A stretch of 64,000 nt of DNA from NCBI GenBank assembly GCA_002205965.3, contig NADL03000511.1:290237-354236 (forward strand), in the 5' to 3' direction. This document shows, one piece after another, positions 19,641 through 32,463 of this stretch. Each line of letters opens with the position of its first letter. Position 1 is the stretch's first letter. Source of the DNA: Kappaphycus alvarezii (taxonomy: Eukaryota > Rhodophyta > Florideophyceae > Gigartinales > Solieriaceae). A model generated the notes under the pieces. It was not told where the DNA came from. It saw only the letters and a list, made by a program, of their open reading frames with translations, and ran no database searches. Position numbers and translations under genes: made by a program.

Positions 19641-22219
19641 ATAGACACTAGCGCCAGCGCTCTAAAGTACCGCCCTTCGATCGCTCGTAACTCGACAAAA
19701 TCGAATGTGTCCCATGTCTCACCGGAAAAGCTAGAAAGGCCCCCATCAAACCAGAGACGAGCAGGACTATGTATTCACGCAGCGAGGTTCTCATGGATGT
19801 ATCTGGTCCGTTTACTAGCTCTATCGGAAGGTATAAGTACGCCGTTCACTTTCTAGAACCATGCACTGCAAAATCCGACAATTTGGTGATCAAAAGCAGA
19901 TTCGAGCTCCCTGAAATATTTCGTTATTACAAATCTACAGCCAAAACTCACTTCTCGACCTCGAAATAAAAATTGCGGAGAATCCGCTTTGATCGAACGG
20001 GTGAGCATATGAGCAAAGGGATGATTAAATCCCCTAACTACTGAATTACTCAAGAATTGAAGTCAGCCCCTCTCCTCCACGAGCACCTGAGAGCAATAGT
20101 ACTGCTGAACGCCTCGCACTAGAATCTTACTATTAAATTGATCTCCCACATAAACTATGGGGAGAGGTTTTAGAGCATGCAAAATGCCAAAGTAAAAGGC
20201 TTCCGGCCTCAAGGGTGAGCGGCTATATTCCGACCCAGCTTTGGGAGCCTAGTATATAGGTAGACTTTCCATTACTGCTGATTTTCGATCAACCGGGGTT
20301 CGCATTCATTTACCGTCGTCACGCGGAGCAAGCCAAGAAGCTGAAACGTCGTTCCGAACACGGACAATTTTTCGGGATGGAATTAGATACGAGGGTGATT
20401 AGGGTATAAATTCCAAAATCCGAGTCTATTAAAGTCATCAGGAGGGCAGACTTCACCACAATAACGAAAAATAATCTCCCAGGAACTTTTTCTGGGTTGA
20501 TAGTCTTGCAAGGCAACACGAGATTGAGGTCGCCATTAGAGACCAAATGGACACAGGACAAGAAAAATTAATCCAAGCTATGACTTCCGCGCATCAATAC
20601 AACCCAGAGATGGCTTACCCCGACGGAAAGGAAACCCTGAGAACGATGTATGACTTTTGGACTTTTGAAGAATCCTGCGACATACCCTAGTAGACCGGGG
20701 CTATAGACGGAGAGTATAATGCACTTGTAAAGAGAACTGCGTAGTCTTACGTTCCCCGAAAGCCAAAATGGCATTTCCATTCAAATAGACTTTCAAAGCT
20801 AATCATCTGAACTCCACAGGGAAGCAGCATATGACAAAGCACGATGTACTCTGAGGGGGGATAGTCAACGGGCATACGTGGAATTAGATCCGGAAAGTAT
20901 TTACACTCCAGTCGCGTCTCATGAGACTATAGTTCTGCTGTTCTCTACAGCTGCATCAAATAATGTCATCCTGGAAGAAAGCTATATTTCTGATGCATAC
21001 CTCTAAGGAACAATTGATGTGCTGATATACCTGAAAAAACCGACAAACTCTTCCCTACAGCTAGCCAAGTCTGGGTATATATGTAAACTGGAGAAGTCTT
21101 TCTTTGGTGCCAAACAAGCAGGGCATATCTACTGTCCATTTCTCCACGAAAACTCGTCAATTAGGGAATGAAAACTTCCAACTTCGACAACAGACTGTAT
21201 TTTCTTCGTAATAAATCAGAGTACATAATACCAGCAGTTGTGGTCGACGACATGGCCTTTGATTCGAATTCCAATTCCCTATTTCAGAACTTAAATTATT
21301 TTTTGTCATCCACATTCAACATCAAATGCTTTGGAAAACTGAAATGCTTCATCGGATCGACAATCAGTCGTTATCCAGTGGGAATTTGGATCGACCAAAC
21401 GCGCTATGCAAAGACACTTCTCAGAGCATATGGAATGAATTAATCAAATGATGTCTTTACTACACTCCAGATGGACCTCATACTGCTTATTCCAGCAGAA
21501 TGTCGGGAATCGACACTAAATGGAAATGGCCATCACGCTTAGCGAAGCATAGTCCGCGGATTACTCTCCTTAGTCATTTCTACCAGACCGGACTTATCAT
21601 TCATAGTATCTTCGTTGGCTCGTCAAGTCCACGCCCGACTGAGCGTCACAAAAAGCTAGTCAATCGACTCATTAGTTCTCTAAACGAGATTAGTCACCTA
21701 GAGCTGAACTATAAGAGTACGTACGGTATCACAGCAAATTATATCGGTGCTTCCATTGATTCCGACTGGGGCGGATATGTGAATACTGGGCTATCAAATA
21801 CTGTGTTCATGGTCTACATCAACTCTTCACCAATCTACTGTAAATCGAAGCCACAGACAGTTATAGCGAATTCTCCTCGAGAATCCGAGTATGTTGCGCT
21901 CACAGCGAGTGAAAAAGATATATCCTGGATAAGGAAACTATTTTGAGAAATATATCTGCAAGCTAATTGGACTGAGGATCGCCACTTCTGCCCAACTGCT
22001 TTCAATTCAGACAATACAGTTACCATTTCAATGTCTACGGCAGATCATGTGACGCCTAAGAACAAGCACATAGATCTCAGGGTACACAAGGTTGAAGAAC
22101 TGATCCGTGATGGCATAATAAAGCTTAAGCTTATTAGTTCTAACCACAACAAGGGGGATTTACTAACAAATCCAATGTCAAAAGTCGCTTTGGGATGGAT
22201 GACTCGCTTGTGGTACTAG
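19641..22219 (+). mobile_element. Ty1/copia remnant, copia-2 (pol only)
   Basis: A plus-strand copia pol in pieces. Integrase core near 19769: VLMDVSGPFTSSIGRYKYAV, with the first Asp. RT at 21168-21443: VVVDDMAFDSNS (the YVDD box with Y lost) and CFGKLKCFIGSTISRYPVG. RNase H at 21710-22219: ASIDSDWGGYVNTGLSNTVF, SPRESEYVALTASEKDISWI, then DHVTPKNKHIDLRVHKVEE and KGDLLTNPMSK. Relative to copia-1 it is a different family. The intervening 20.1-21.1 kb is unreadable. No flanking LTR pair could be found by eye. Confidence 0.8.
21168..22219 (+). pseudogene. copia-2 RT and RNase H
   Basis: The frame at 21168-21443 carries the palm and connection: VVVDDMAF keeps the two catalytic aspartates. After a break, the frame at 21500-21946 carries RNase H with D (ASIDSDW) and E (RESEYVA). 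The last frame, 22031-22219, carries the conserved copia C-terminus (TPKNKHIDLRVHKV and GDLLTNPMSKV). Three frames and a stop at 21944 separate the parts, so no protein can be made. Confidence 0.82.
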
Positions 22220-23414
22220 GATATCTACGGGACCGTTTAATGGATATTTTCCTTGTTTTAGTTTAATTTTTCCTTATGAGGTGCAGAAGCTGAAACAGCT
22301 TGTAAAACACGAAAAACGCCACAGCAGAGTGAAAATCGCAGCAACATGAAAGAAAATGAAGCAGCATCAGATAAAACTTAAAATCTAAAAGAAAAATCAC
22401 ATGCAGCAGAACAAAAGACAGCAGAGGCAGTATGGATGGATGATTCGAACTTCCGAACGGGTTTGTCAAATTGAAATGATTACAGTGCAATACAAAAGGG
22501 CAAATTATCTCCTGGGTTACATTATTATCCTGGGCTACACTTAATAGTCAGGATACTCTATTTGAGCCTACAATCAATCGTCGAGATTCAACATGCATCT
22601 TCCCCTAGTAGACTACAGGATTATACTAAAATTCCCTAGGATTGGTACAGTATGTAAAGAACACTCGAGTCCCCTCTGCAGGGCTTGAGAGAGTAAAAAA
22701 TTTTCATATCCCAAAATTCATTCACTCCTCATGACTGAATGTGAGAAACCGTTTTTTTATATTGAGATTGTTTGCATTACTCCCTCATTTCAGTTCTATC
22801 TTAGCTTCTTTTTGATCGATTTACTTTACATTCAATATAATGTAGATATAGCTTGACACATATACAATGAATATCGTTCAATGATGAATCCAAGAACTAA
22901 AAATATAACAAGGCATAATAACATTCTCATTTGAGACCGAAAGATTGAAAAGCGAACAAAAAATGAATTTATTTATTATTGTTTCATATTTTTTCAAGAA
23001 ATATGAGGAGATTGAATTACTTTAAGGAAATTTGGCATCTGAATGACAGATTCGATATCAAAAATTTTAAAGAATTTAATAGTTGATTATTTTATAAATT
23101 AAAGGAATTTTTAATAGATATCAATTACATGCTTTCAAATATTGGTCAAAGAATCATGTAGATATGTTTTATAAACCTTTGCAGCAAGCTTAATGCAAAA
23201 TAAATTTATCAACATAGCTTTCGAAAAATAATCAATAAAGTTTTGTAAATGGAAATCATTTTGAATATAAAATTTCTCTAGCTTGTATTCTTTTTACGGT
23301 GCTTTACCTTTTCTGTACTTTCGAAATTTTTCCTATCAGAAAAAGCCCAAATGTTTTCTTTAATATTCCATTTTTTCGAATAATATTTTCGGGTACATTA
23401 AAATACAGTCTTGG
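22220..23414 (+). other. AT-rich spacer, no gene seen
   Basis: The only structure noticed is a short direct repeat, TCCTGGGTTACATTATTA and TCCTGGGCTACACTTA, at about 22511-22545. Otherwise nothing recognisable. Confidence 0.4.
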
Positions 23415-23723
23415 TTATTTTTTTGGTTCAAATTCAACATAAATTCCATTTATATTATATTCAACTCTTCCATTGACCCTGACTTTATCTACATTGTCCC
23501 TCATGAAGCTTATTTCGTGCCCTTTTGCACTGTACTCAATTTCAATCTGATCCATTAATTTTTTGTTCATTATTCTTCTCTGTTTCTGGGAAACAAATTT
23601 ATTGTAATGAAAAATGATTCCGTTCTCATTACTACATGCATAAGATTTTATAAATAAAAAAATACGAATCAAATTATTCGATCTAATTATCCTCTGGTGC
23701 CCTTCCAAGCCCAAAGTTGACAT
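23415..23723 (-). CDS. Hypothetical 102-residue ORF
   Basis: The longest clean frame in this AT-rich stretch. The C-terminal half (MNKKLMDQIEIEYSAKGHEI, VNGRVEYNINGIYVEFEPKK) has alternating polar and hydrophobic residues that look like beta strands, unlike random AT-rich translation. The N-terminal half is less convincing and may be read-through. I do not recognise it. No neighbours suggest a role. It could be the last exon of a host gene or chance. Confidence 0.3.
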   Translation of the reverse strand: MSTLGLEGHQRIIRSNNLIRIFLFIKSYACSNENGIIFHYNKFVSQKQRRIMNKKLMDQIEIEYSAKGHEISFMRDNVDKVRVNGRVEYNINGIYVEFEPKK

Positions 23724-25040
23724 TTAATGAAAAAGTTGTCAAATTATAAGTTTATCTGAAAGTGTCTATAAAAAAGATGGAACATGTACAATTCTTCTAA
23801 TAATGAAAGTTTTACCTTCTTGAAAAATATAATATTTCAACCAAGGCTGATATTTAGATATTTTATATCACTTAGAATTAAGACATTACGAATTAAACTC
23901 AACGTTTGCGGCGAATGTTATGAAAGAAACGACCTTCCAACGCGAAAATAATTATTTTATATAAAAGCGAGGTGTAACGAACGACTTTCAAGCCAAAAAA
24001 GTTCTCTGTAATTAATTAATTGTACAAGTAAATCGCTTATATGATAGTTATAATTGTAAAAAGATTTTAATTCCACTCGTTTTGAGACACATATATAGTT
24101 ATAGGAAGATAATATCTATAAATAACAGATTAATTTCAATTAATATGTACTAGAGAAATATCTTTATTCAAAAAATCCATTTAAAACATTTATCAAGAAA
24201 ATATAACATTTTTGGTTGCTAATTAACATAAAAACTAGTATAAATTTTTTTATCTAAAGAAAATTTGTATGTTTTCCTGAAAATTAGCGCTTCTATGCAA
24301 GATATATTAGTTGTTAAAAAACATATTTGGAATTTCAACGATAACAAGCAGCTGATGCAATTGTACCCCTTTCGAAGCAAAGATTTTTAATAATTCCAAG
24401 AAATTAAAATTTCTAGAACTTTTTGATACCATTTCACAATACTGTCAGTCTTTAATAACTTTTTTTTGTTTATTCTGCTTCAATTTCTCTATACTCGATA
24501 AATAAAAGTTACATTGTAAAATGGAATCTCATCAATACATGCAATACAAAAAGAAGTTAAAGAAGTTCTGTGATATCGAGATTTCTGTAAGGAGCATTAA
24601 TATTTTGTCCTTATCATTTTTTATTACAGGGGTAAATTTGTTGTGTTTTTAATCCATAACAAATGAAGTCAGCTGTTCTGTGAGGAATGACGTGATATTG
24701 GTAAAAGCCTAAAATGTAAGAGATTAGCGGAAAGCCGTCACAACACTAGAAAATTGGCTGGAGGCCAGACAATAGGCAAGCTGCATTGGACATCGTTGTC
24801 GATGCGGCATGACGTTGTGTTAAGACTTTTTTGACCTTTGTATAGGTATCCCTTCCCCTCGTAGCGACGTTGCTTGCGACATGTTCATTATTATTTAGCT
24901 TCAAGAAGTTTTGAACAAACCTGAAAATACTTAAAGTAATTAATTATCTGAGGAGAATATTTCAACGGGGTTTGGTGATTTATCAAAATAATACCTTAAC
25001 GTTTATCTCAACAGACTTAAATTATTTACTTTGTTTTATC
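23724..25040 (+). other. AT-rich spacer, no gene seen
   Basis: No ORF or repeat of note. At 24762-24795 GGCCAGACAATAGGCAAGCT and CATTGGACAT loosely resemble part of the Mutator-like sequence at 58.5 kb, but the match is too weak to annotate. Confidence 0.35.
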
Positions 25041-25394
25041 TTTTGAGAGCTTACTGGCTCCAAATCTGAACAACATTGACGAAGATAAAGTTTTTCTTCC
25101 CATTGGGGAGCACTTATGGATAAAAGCGCTAAAGTGAGTATTTCCTATGTCAAACTTGGGATTCCGTCATTGGATGATTTGCCAAGTTTCGAGAGAAACC
25201 CCTTCGGTGATGCCATAGATCTTTCAATCATTCCTGCCTTCTTTGCGTTTTCTGGACTAAAACTTGTTGGTTTTTCCGAGAATCACAAGCTCTGGACAAA
25301 GGAACGTCCGTGCTGGTCTCAATGGTCGCATTCACTATTTCCAATTCTCCGTCATCTGCTAAATGATGACGGTTCACTATTCACTATCTGCTAA
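25041..25394 (+). other. Possible coding remnant
   Basis: Two successive open frames look protein-like: NNIDEDKVFLPIGEHLWIKA (about 25067-25126), then after a GTGAGT the frame GIPSLDDLPSFERNPFGDA running to a stop at 25392. The GTGAGT is a possible splice donor but no acceptor is evident. No family recognised. Confidence 0.25.
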
Positions 25395-27801
25395 ATGTAG
25401 GTTTCATTCTGCCGCTAAAAATACTCGAGAAAAAATTACAGGGAATATTTAAGCATCTCTTAACTATCTCCAATCGTATGGAGGCTGTCAAAAACCTGTT
25501 ACAGTTTCAGGTTTCTATCCCGGCGCAGTTAATTAGCGCTCCCTGATGTCTCAAAAAATGGTCAAAATTAAATAAGTACAGAAATCAGTTTACTTTACTT
25601 CAGTGGTTTAAAGGTACCCTTTTGAATAATTCTTCCGCTCGCGCTGTTTTAGAAAAGTGCATATCAACTTACAAAAGATTGATGTCCTTTAATTTTTGAA
25701 AAGGGGTAACTTGTTGAAACAATATTCAAAATCAGAAACATCCGAATCCATCTCGCTATATTGCTACGTCTGCGACAAAAATTTTCTTACCCATCGGAAC
25801 TTTACTGTACAAGTAAGTCGACGTTACATGAGCTAAGCAGAGAAAGGGCAGTGGTGGGAATTCAATAGCCAAACAGCACATTTATCTGACAGCAGATCAA
25901 GAAAAATCTCGGGTAAGGGGAACTAATACGCTAAATAAGTAAAAAAACTGTCATTTATGCGATTTTTCTCTCTGTCCATATGTACAATATCGTTAATCTT
26001 AATAGCTAAAATTACTTTTTATTATTCAATCAATAACATACGGCCGAAATATCTTCTTTAAGGCCTAAAAAATTAAGTTTTATGGAAATTTTCTGATTTT
26101 CGTTTCCACCACTCGATTTCACACATATGAATATCTCAGGAAATTGGGGAATTTAAAGATGAAAAGCTTCAATCTAAGTTATGTAATCAAGCATTCAGGA
26201 ATTTATCTCGCATTCTACAAAACGTGCCTTTACGCCATCTCATTTTCCCGCCTAACGTCCATATCAGTCAACGTAAATATGGCTGTAGGAAACCTTCGGC
26301 AAGAAATTGCGACTTTAATTGGAAGAGTTTTTGAAATTCTGTGGACTCCAGCACCCAGTTTTGGGCGACTCACCTTTGCTCTAGCGATTAAAACATAAAC
26401 TAAAGTATATTTTCTTTAGATCTTCCGTATTTGCTATAAAAAAACCCCTGCAAGGCTATTATCTATAGCAACACATCCGCATGATTGCTGCTACGGAATT
26501 TACAAGACTTGAGTGATTTTATCATGAATATTGGTTTAAAGAGACTGGTTTGCACTGAGGATGTCCTTTAAATCATTTTTTAATGGACCTGTTCAATAAT
26601 AAGATATTTAATTCGTGTTAATTAACTTGCAGCAAAAAATACCGAAAAAATTGTTCGTCTTTTAGCTTTCTCAATAATTCAGTGTATAGGCAGAACTGGA
26701 AGTTTAGACATAATTTCGAATGGAATACTGTGGTATTTGGATTTTTCAATACTTGAGTTAGCTGTATGATTTAGAAAAAGTGAGTGAGTAAGTAAGTACT
26801 CTCTTCAAACCCACTGCCTTCAAAAAAAATTAACTGTTTCCATAAAAACGATTAATATATCAAGCTTGGATTAAAATTACACCTACATGCTACTCTTATA
26901 GTTTTATTAGAAGAAAAATGAAAGTAAAATTGAAGGAACTCTATTTCAAAGGAGTATACACTGTCAACGTTTATTATTGTCCCTGTCCCGTTGCGACTTT
27001 AAAGTCCCGCACTGTGTAGAATCCAGCATTTTTCTTCCATGCTTCGCGAAATGATAGGGAATATTCTCATGGTATTTCATTAAATATTATTACTTCAATA
27101 AATTCTCATTTTCTATGTTTATCATTTCACATTGACCGTTCGAATATATTAGCTTTACTACTACTGGTTCTTTCGAATAAATGTTCTAGAAAACCCAGAG
27201 CTAGTCCATACTGTTCGCACAATATTTGCGTTCGCTCCAGTTGGCGGGTATATCTTTGGCATTTATTTGTAGCTTGGAAAAGTCCGAAGTTTTGCTGCGA
27301 AATTTCAATCAATCCTGCTATTACTGTCGTTTATGCGCATTGTTTTCTTTCGCGAGAAGTAGAGGATCTTCTATAATATCAATCCTGTCACTTAAACGCA
27401 ATTATTTACTGAACATATCATTTGACTTTCCATTTTGGCTTCTGAAATAGCTGAAAACCTGACTTTTTTGAATACTTAACCAGTATAGTCTGGAGAAGGC
27501 AGTGGAATCAACTTCATGTTGACGAGATAGATAAAATACTCGCGACAGATTTACGAAAATCAGTGTCCCGAAGATTAACGTGGCGAGAGAGGATATAACA
27601 TCCAAGTACTCTGTAACTTGTCCTAAAAATTATATTTGAATATAACATGGGTTTATTCCAATTTCGGAAACAAGTGGCTTGAAGTGAAATCTCTAAGGAA
27701 AGAGAAGTGATCATAATGAGTTAGTTCATAGCTGCACATTTGTACATTGTTACCGGCGTTGCTTAGTGAGAAAATATGCAAAGGAATTGAAGGTTTAGTT
27801 C
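25395..27801 (+). other. AT-rich spacer, no gene seen
   Basis: Contains short ORFs (for example 26144-26398 plus, 84 residues, and 27514-27714 minus) without recognisable sequence. Confidence 0.35.
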
Positions 27802-28362
27802 ATGTTGTCGTGGGTTTACTTATGCTAGCGATAAAACAACCTTGGCTTCAGCGTCCAAAATGAGGTCTACCAAGCAATTCAGCCTGGAAGTAATGGTTGA
27901 GCGGAGAAAGGCCGCATTCCTTTTTCCTCCTTCCTTTTCCTTTCTTTTCTGTCGCTACGGCTGTGGCGAAAGGCTATTTTCCTGGTTCGAGGTGTTATTG
28001 TACCAGTCGAGCAAGCTCGAAATAATCCGCAGCTCGCAATTCAGCCGGCTGGTTTCCTTACAACTGTATCCAACTATGCACAGAACGTGCTTCCCTTCGT
28101 GCTGTTACCTTGCACAACATCAGTGTAGGCCCTTCCTTTCAACACTTCAGATGCACGTTGTATACTTCGGTAAACAATCTGCACCATTTTGCCAGCTGAG
28201 ACTAATCCATACCCACGCACATGTGACTGCCGAACACACACTTATCACCGTGGTGCTTACATTCCGCCTCCACGTGGCGCATCTGTACAACAACCTGAAT
28301 AAAACAGAGCCACCATAAAAATTCAATTGCGATAGTCCACTGTACTGAGCGCCTGCATAACA
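27802..28362 (+). other. Moderately GC-rich island, unidentified
   Basis: Composition is higher in GC than the surroundings. A 158-residue plus ORF (27842-28318) covers most of it but has low-quality, Cys/His/Ser-rich content without any motif. The block begins TGTTGTCG and ends GCCTGCATAACA, which would fit a solo LTR (TG...CA), but no second copy is present in the window to prove this. Confidence 0.3.
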
Positions 28363-28595
28363 ATTACCGCAAAATTAGGTAGTTAATTGCACATTGCATG
28401 CGGCATGCAGTACGCCATATCTGAGCTCGACTTTGTACAAAATGTACTTTAGCGCTGTGCGCCCACAGTTCACACATTTTATGTACGGAATTGAGTGGCT
28501 AACGGAAAAATGGCAAATTTATGTATTTTGAGTTTACTGATTAAGAGGTTTGTGTTTCTTCGTTATTATTTAATATCGCTCCATTTTTCGGTGCC

Positions 28596-28868
28596 GATCG
28601 CTGGCACATGGACAACTTGACAGCTAAAGCTACCCCTGTCAGTCCTTTTTCCCATTCAAAGGTATTCATGTTAATCAATACCTTATATATTACCTTGCCG
28701 TGCAATGATAATCAAAATTATTGGGGCTGTCATTTTATAGTAATTGAATTTGTGCAACAAAGAGTAAAAGTAAAACTATTCTGCAATCCATTTCTAGACC
28801 ACACAACGAATGATATTGTCTCACATGTCCTATTAACTTGCGCGTGGCATTTTTTGAGTATTTCTTAG
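28596..28868 (+). pseudogene. Possible Ulp1-like (C48) protease remnant
   Basis: The frame reads DRWHMDNLTAKA, then TLYITLPCNDNQNYWGC, HFIVIEFVQQRVKVKLFCNP. This resembles the Ulp1 core: I-x-I-P-x-N-x-x-x-H-W followed by a beta strand and Y/F-C-D-P/S. The catalytic His would be Tyr (NYW) and the Asp would be Asn (CNP), so the protease would be dead. Ulp1-like domains occur in some Mutator-like transposons and in host SUMO proteases. The match is by eye only and short. Confidence 0.35.
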
Positions 28869-30104
28869 GACTATGATAGCTCTTACTAGGAATTTTCTGC
28901 ATTAATTATAGCTTAAAAAAGTTTAGTAGACAAAAGGGGTTTCCAATTCGTAGGAAAATCCCGTTATTAAATATTTTTGGACAATGATGTATTTTCTTCC
29001 CCAAATTTTCTTCTTCTGTAGAGGCCCTTTAGAAGTCTATCTTGTTCCCCATAAGTCTTGGATGAAACTCTGCTAGTTAAAAAATAGGAAATCAGACATT
29101 GAAATGAAATCTGCATGCTTGACCCTTATCCCTTTGAGAGGAAAAATGTTTTGAGTCATTATAATCTTTTATTGAGATCTGACCACATTACTGATGAACA
29201 TCGTTACCTACTCCAGCCCTGGCTATTTAGTGGCTTACTTAAAAAATTAATTATAACCTGAAACTGATCTCTCAAGTCTCTGATATTATGATTGAAAACA
29301 GATCAACTTGGCCTCAATAGTTTCAAACCAATCATTTTTTGCGGTAATTATTTCAAGATCATACCGGAGTTTGATGATCATATGATGATTTGAGTAACGA
29401 GAAGGTTTTTTTCGCCTAAAAATTTCCAACCCACACCTAATGCAAGCTTGCTCTGAATGGAAATTTGGCAGCTTTTGCAAGCTATTTCGAAGAGAATATA
29501 CCCGTTTGGTATGGCGAGAACTGCCCTATAACTTGGTATTAATAACTAAATAACAGTATGACTTTTTCAGAAATAACTGTCACCACAGACTTAATTCTAG
29601 CTCCCCAACGTGCTTCTTGCTGCCGCCCTGGTACCCTAAGAATATTATATAGCTAAAATATTTCCTCAGGGTCATCTTTTTGCAGATATTGTCTCTTTGG
29701 TAATGAATTTTAGGTTCAACATCTTCTTAATTTGGCAAATCTCTGACTTCAGCTAGAAGAATCATTGCAGAATCAATTCCAGAATCCATCGATATGTCGA
29801 GTAGATCATTTATGTAGTCCTCAATAGACCATTTAAGGGGTTTATACTAGCTTGATAGAAATATTGATGCAGTATTATGACGCTATTCAAGACTTTGATG
29901 CATGTAAATTGTCTTGTCATACCTCTAATGTAAACGAGTTAAGCAGCACATGAAGCATCAAATAGCAGCTACTCCTGGTACTAACCAAATTCATTATTTA
30001 TGCCAATCTATGTTAATTCATGTCCTTTTTCATCATAAATATATCCAATGTACGTTTTATAAATGTCTAATTCATTACAGAAGTATTATTTAATAGAGGG
30101 CAGG
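28869..30104 (+). other. AT-rich spacer, no gene seen
   Basis: No recognisable coding, repeat or RNA gene. Confidence 0.4.
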
Positions 30105-30507
30105 AGGAGATTAAGCGAGGGAGAGAGAGGAGGAGGAAAAGGGAGAAGTAGAGTGAAAGAGAGAGTGAGGGAGGGAAGGAGTGAGGGATCAGGGAAGAGA
30201 CGCGAAAAGAGAAAAGGTGGTGAGAGACTTTATTCAGACAGAACATAACAGAACATGGAGGGAGACAGGGGCTTATATAGACCTCAAGGCGAGTCGATTG
30301 GTGCTTCCGGACGATCAAAGGAAGTTTCTGGAAGCCATGTAGACGAAAGTGGAAGGATAACCCTAAACTTGCTTGGGATGATGTAAAGGAGATCAGCTCA
30401 AGCTTACAGCATTGTACAATGCAAAAGCGTAACGATAAAATTCTAGATTTTACATTAAACTACAGTAACCGACGTCTGTAAGCCTCTTTGCTAGCTGTAA
30501 GCTGTCA
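30105..30507 (-). repeat. Second copy of the LTR-like repeat of 12.2 kb
   Basis: GA-rich start, then GGTGGTGAGAGACTTTATTC, CTTATATAGACC, AACCCTAAACTTGCTT, TCAGCTCAAGCTTACAGC, and end AAGCTGTCA, in the same order as 12196-12593 and roughly 70% alike. The flanking 5-mers are GCAGG and GCAGA (one mismatch). Probable solo LTR, oriented minus by its TATATAAG module. Confidence 0.6.
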
Positions 30508-31743
30508 GCAGAGGCGATAGAAAGCAATAACACTAACTTTATTGTCCAATAAATGTCTTAATAACAAAACAAAATGTGGAAAAGCCCTTCCCTGTAGTGA
30601 AATTGGTAATATTTCTGTAATGACATCGGAATAGCTAGTTATTGTGATATATTATTGGTTCGACTCTTGGACAAGTCCGCCAACTGCAAAAAAGCAGGTA
30701 CTTTAATTTAGGTTGTATACAATATAAATTACGACAACAGCATAGGTAATTTGTTAGAAAATAGTACTGAATTCGATGGAATTCTGGAAAAGCGGGCCTA
30801 CTGGTACCAAACTACTAGTTTTTGAAGTTTCTTGTAGCCAGCAGCAGTGAAAGTGAAAGCACTTAACATCATGGTAAAGTTCATTTTGTCCAATAGGAAA
30901 TAATGCATAAAGTAGTTGCTAATTAGTGAAAGACGAGAAGTTTCAAAAAACATCCGAGATCTACGTGATGGCTTCATATCTTTGGCTCGGTACAGTGTAG
31001 TACGCTCTTTTTTCGCACTAGTGTCTGAATTAAATTATTCATAACGCCTACCGGAGAGATATTGTACAAGAAGGGTATTTTTTGGAGATGCCGGTACATA
31101 ATCGTTACAGTACTTTTCTGTAACCATACATTTGCAAAAATACCGCAAATCGTCGCGTTGTACGTTTTATTCTTGGAAATTTACGAAGAATAGTATTAAT
31201 AGTGATGCTAGCTAGCGAAAGGCAACAGTAATCGTGACTATCAAGTGCGCGCGCACTAGATCGGGAAACCAGTTTTCAACTACTTACTAAGGATGTAAGA
31301 CCAAGTGAAAAAATGTGGGATACATAGAACGACTTGGGATCTGGATGAGTACGTAAGATGAAAAGCACTAATCACATGTTTCAAATGTGAAAATAGTATA
31401 AATACCCGCAGTTGTGAGAATGGAATGGAGAAAGGTAAGATTATTGGCGATTCTTCAAGAGGTGCAATCTTTTTCATTATTCTTCCAAGGAAAGCCAGAG
31501 CGTGCTCATTTTCCGGTATATCGGTCAGTTATGTTCATAAGTAAACCAAAAGTGCCCTGAAAAGCTACTGTACCCAATGGTGCGAGTGCAAATAAGAGCA
31601 GGCCCACAGTGAGTCTCGGTAAAGTATAGACTGGGCCTGATTATGAGGCCATATAACAAAATTTTTTTAGTCGAGGCTTCCAAGGGAAAGAAAGAAAAAT
31701 TCGTCGTGGTTTAAGGGCCGTCTTGCTAAGTGCTGCTTAGGTA
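30508..31743 (+). other. AT-rich spacer, no gene seen
   Basis: Checked for a tRNA around GGTTCGACTC at 30657; the T-arm does not pair. Nothing else recognisable. Confidence 0.4.
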
Positions 31744-31968
31744 TGAAGCCATTGTTTTGTTTTGATGCGTGTTGACGAAGAATATTAATGATCACGTTTA
31801 ATGGTCTTTTTAAGTAATTTTTGTATTTGTTTATGTTTTATATAACGTGCTAAAGAATATATATTAATTAGTTATGAATCGTAAACGATACCGAAGTAGG
31901 TTTGGGTTGTATAGGTACCACTATCACTGTCATCACTAGCAAAAAGAAAGATACAAAAAATTTCAATA
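31744..31968 (+). repeat. copia-3 5' LTR
   Basis: Shares with 35354-35589 the blocks GACGAAGAATATTAATG, TGTTTTATA, AACGTGCTAAA, TTAGTTATGAATCG and CATCACTAGC. The 3' terminus is not a clean CA in either copy. Confidence 0.75.
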
Positions 31969-31981
31969 TTTATGGGCCTAG
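31969..31981 (+). other. copia-3 primer-binding site (initiator tRNA-Met half)
   Basis: TTTATGGGCCTAG matches the complement of the initiator tRNA-Met anticodon loop (GTTATGGGCCCAG) at 11 of 13 positions; the same half-tRNA site is used by copia-1. Confidence 0.6.
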
Positions 31982-32463
31982 ATGACCATAGTTAGGCATC
32001 TTTGCCGACAAGAACCCGCTACACTTGGGCCGTAAATAATGTTGCTTGAACAGATGGGAAGGGAAATCAGGAGTAATATGCCAAGGCTTTTGCAAACTGC
32101 AATGAGTTTCATAAAAATATACTTGATTCCAACTCCAATAAGATTTCTATTGAGCTTTGTGGAGTAATACTGCAGTCCAAGCTCTATGGAATAATGGAAT
32201 AGCGAAAGATATGTGTCGGGCAGTCCAAGATAATGATACCCAGTCGGCCGAAGGCTGAAAGAAAATAGTAGACGCTCCCTACAAAAGAGATGCATTTTCC
32301 GTTGTGAGTGATGAATACCAGATTTTCAAAGGGTTGCAATTCATGAAACGTGGATCAAGTGACACTTTTAAAAAATTTGGAGTCTCGATTTGTGGCGCAG
32401 GTATTTAAGGTTAATTCAAACTAAAGCACGACGAAGTTACCTGAAGCCCTATGAGCTTTTATT

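Noticed and set aside
24755-24800. A diverged copy of the Mutator-like family at 24.8 kb
   Set aside because: Only two short words (GGCCAG and GCATTGGACAT) agree with the 58.5-kb copy; no ends or flanking repeats.
27842-28318. A 158-residue protein gene
   Set aside because: Open but Cys/His/Ser-rich without pattern; the island fits an unidentified LTR or repeat at least as well.
30590-30690. A tRNA gene around GGTTCGACTC
   Set aside because: An A-box-like TAGTGAAATTGGTA precedes it, but the T-arm and acceptor do not form stems.
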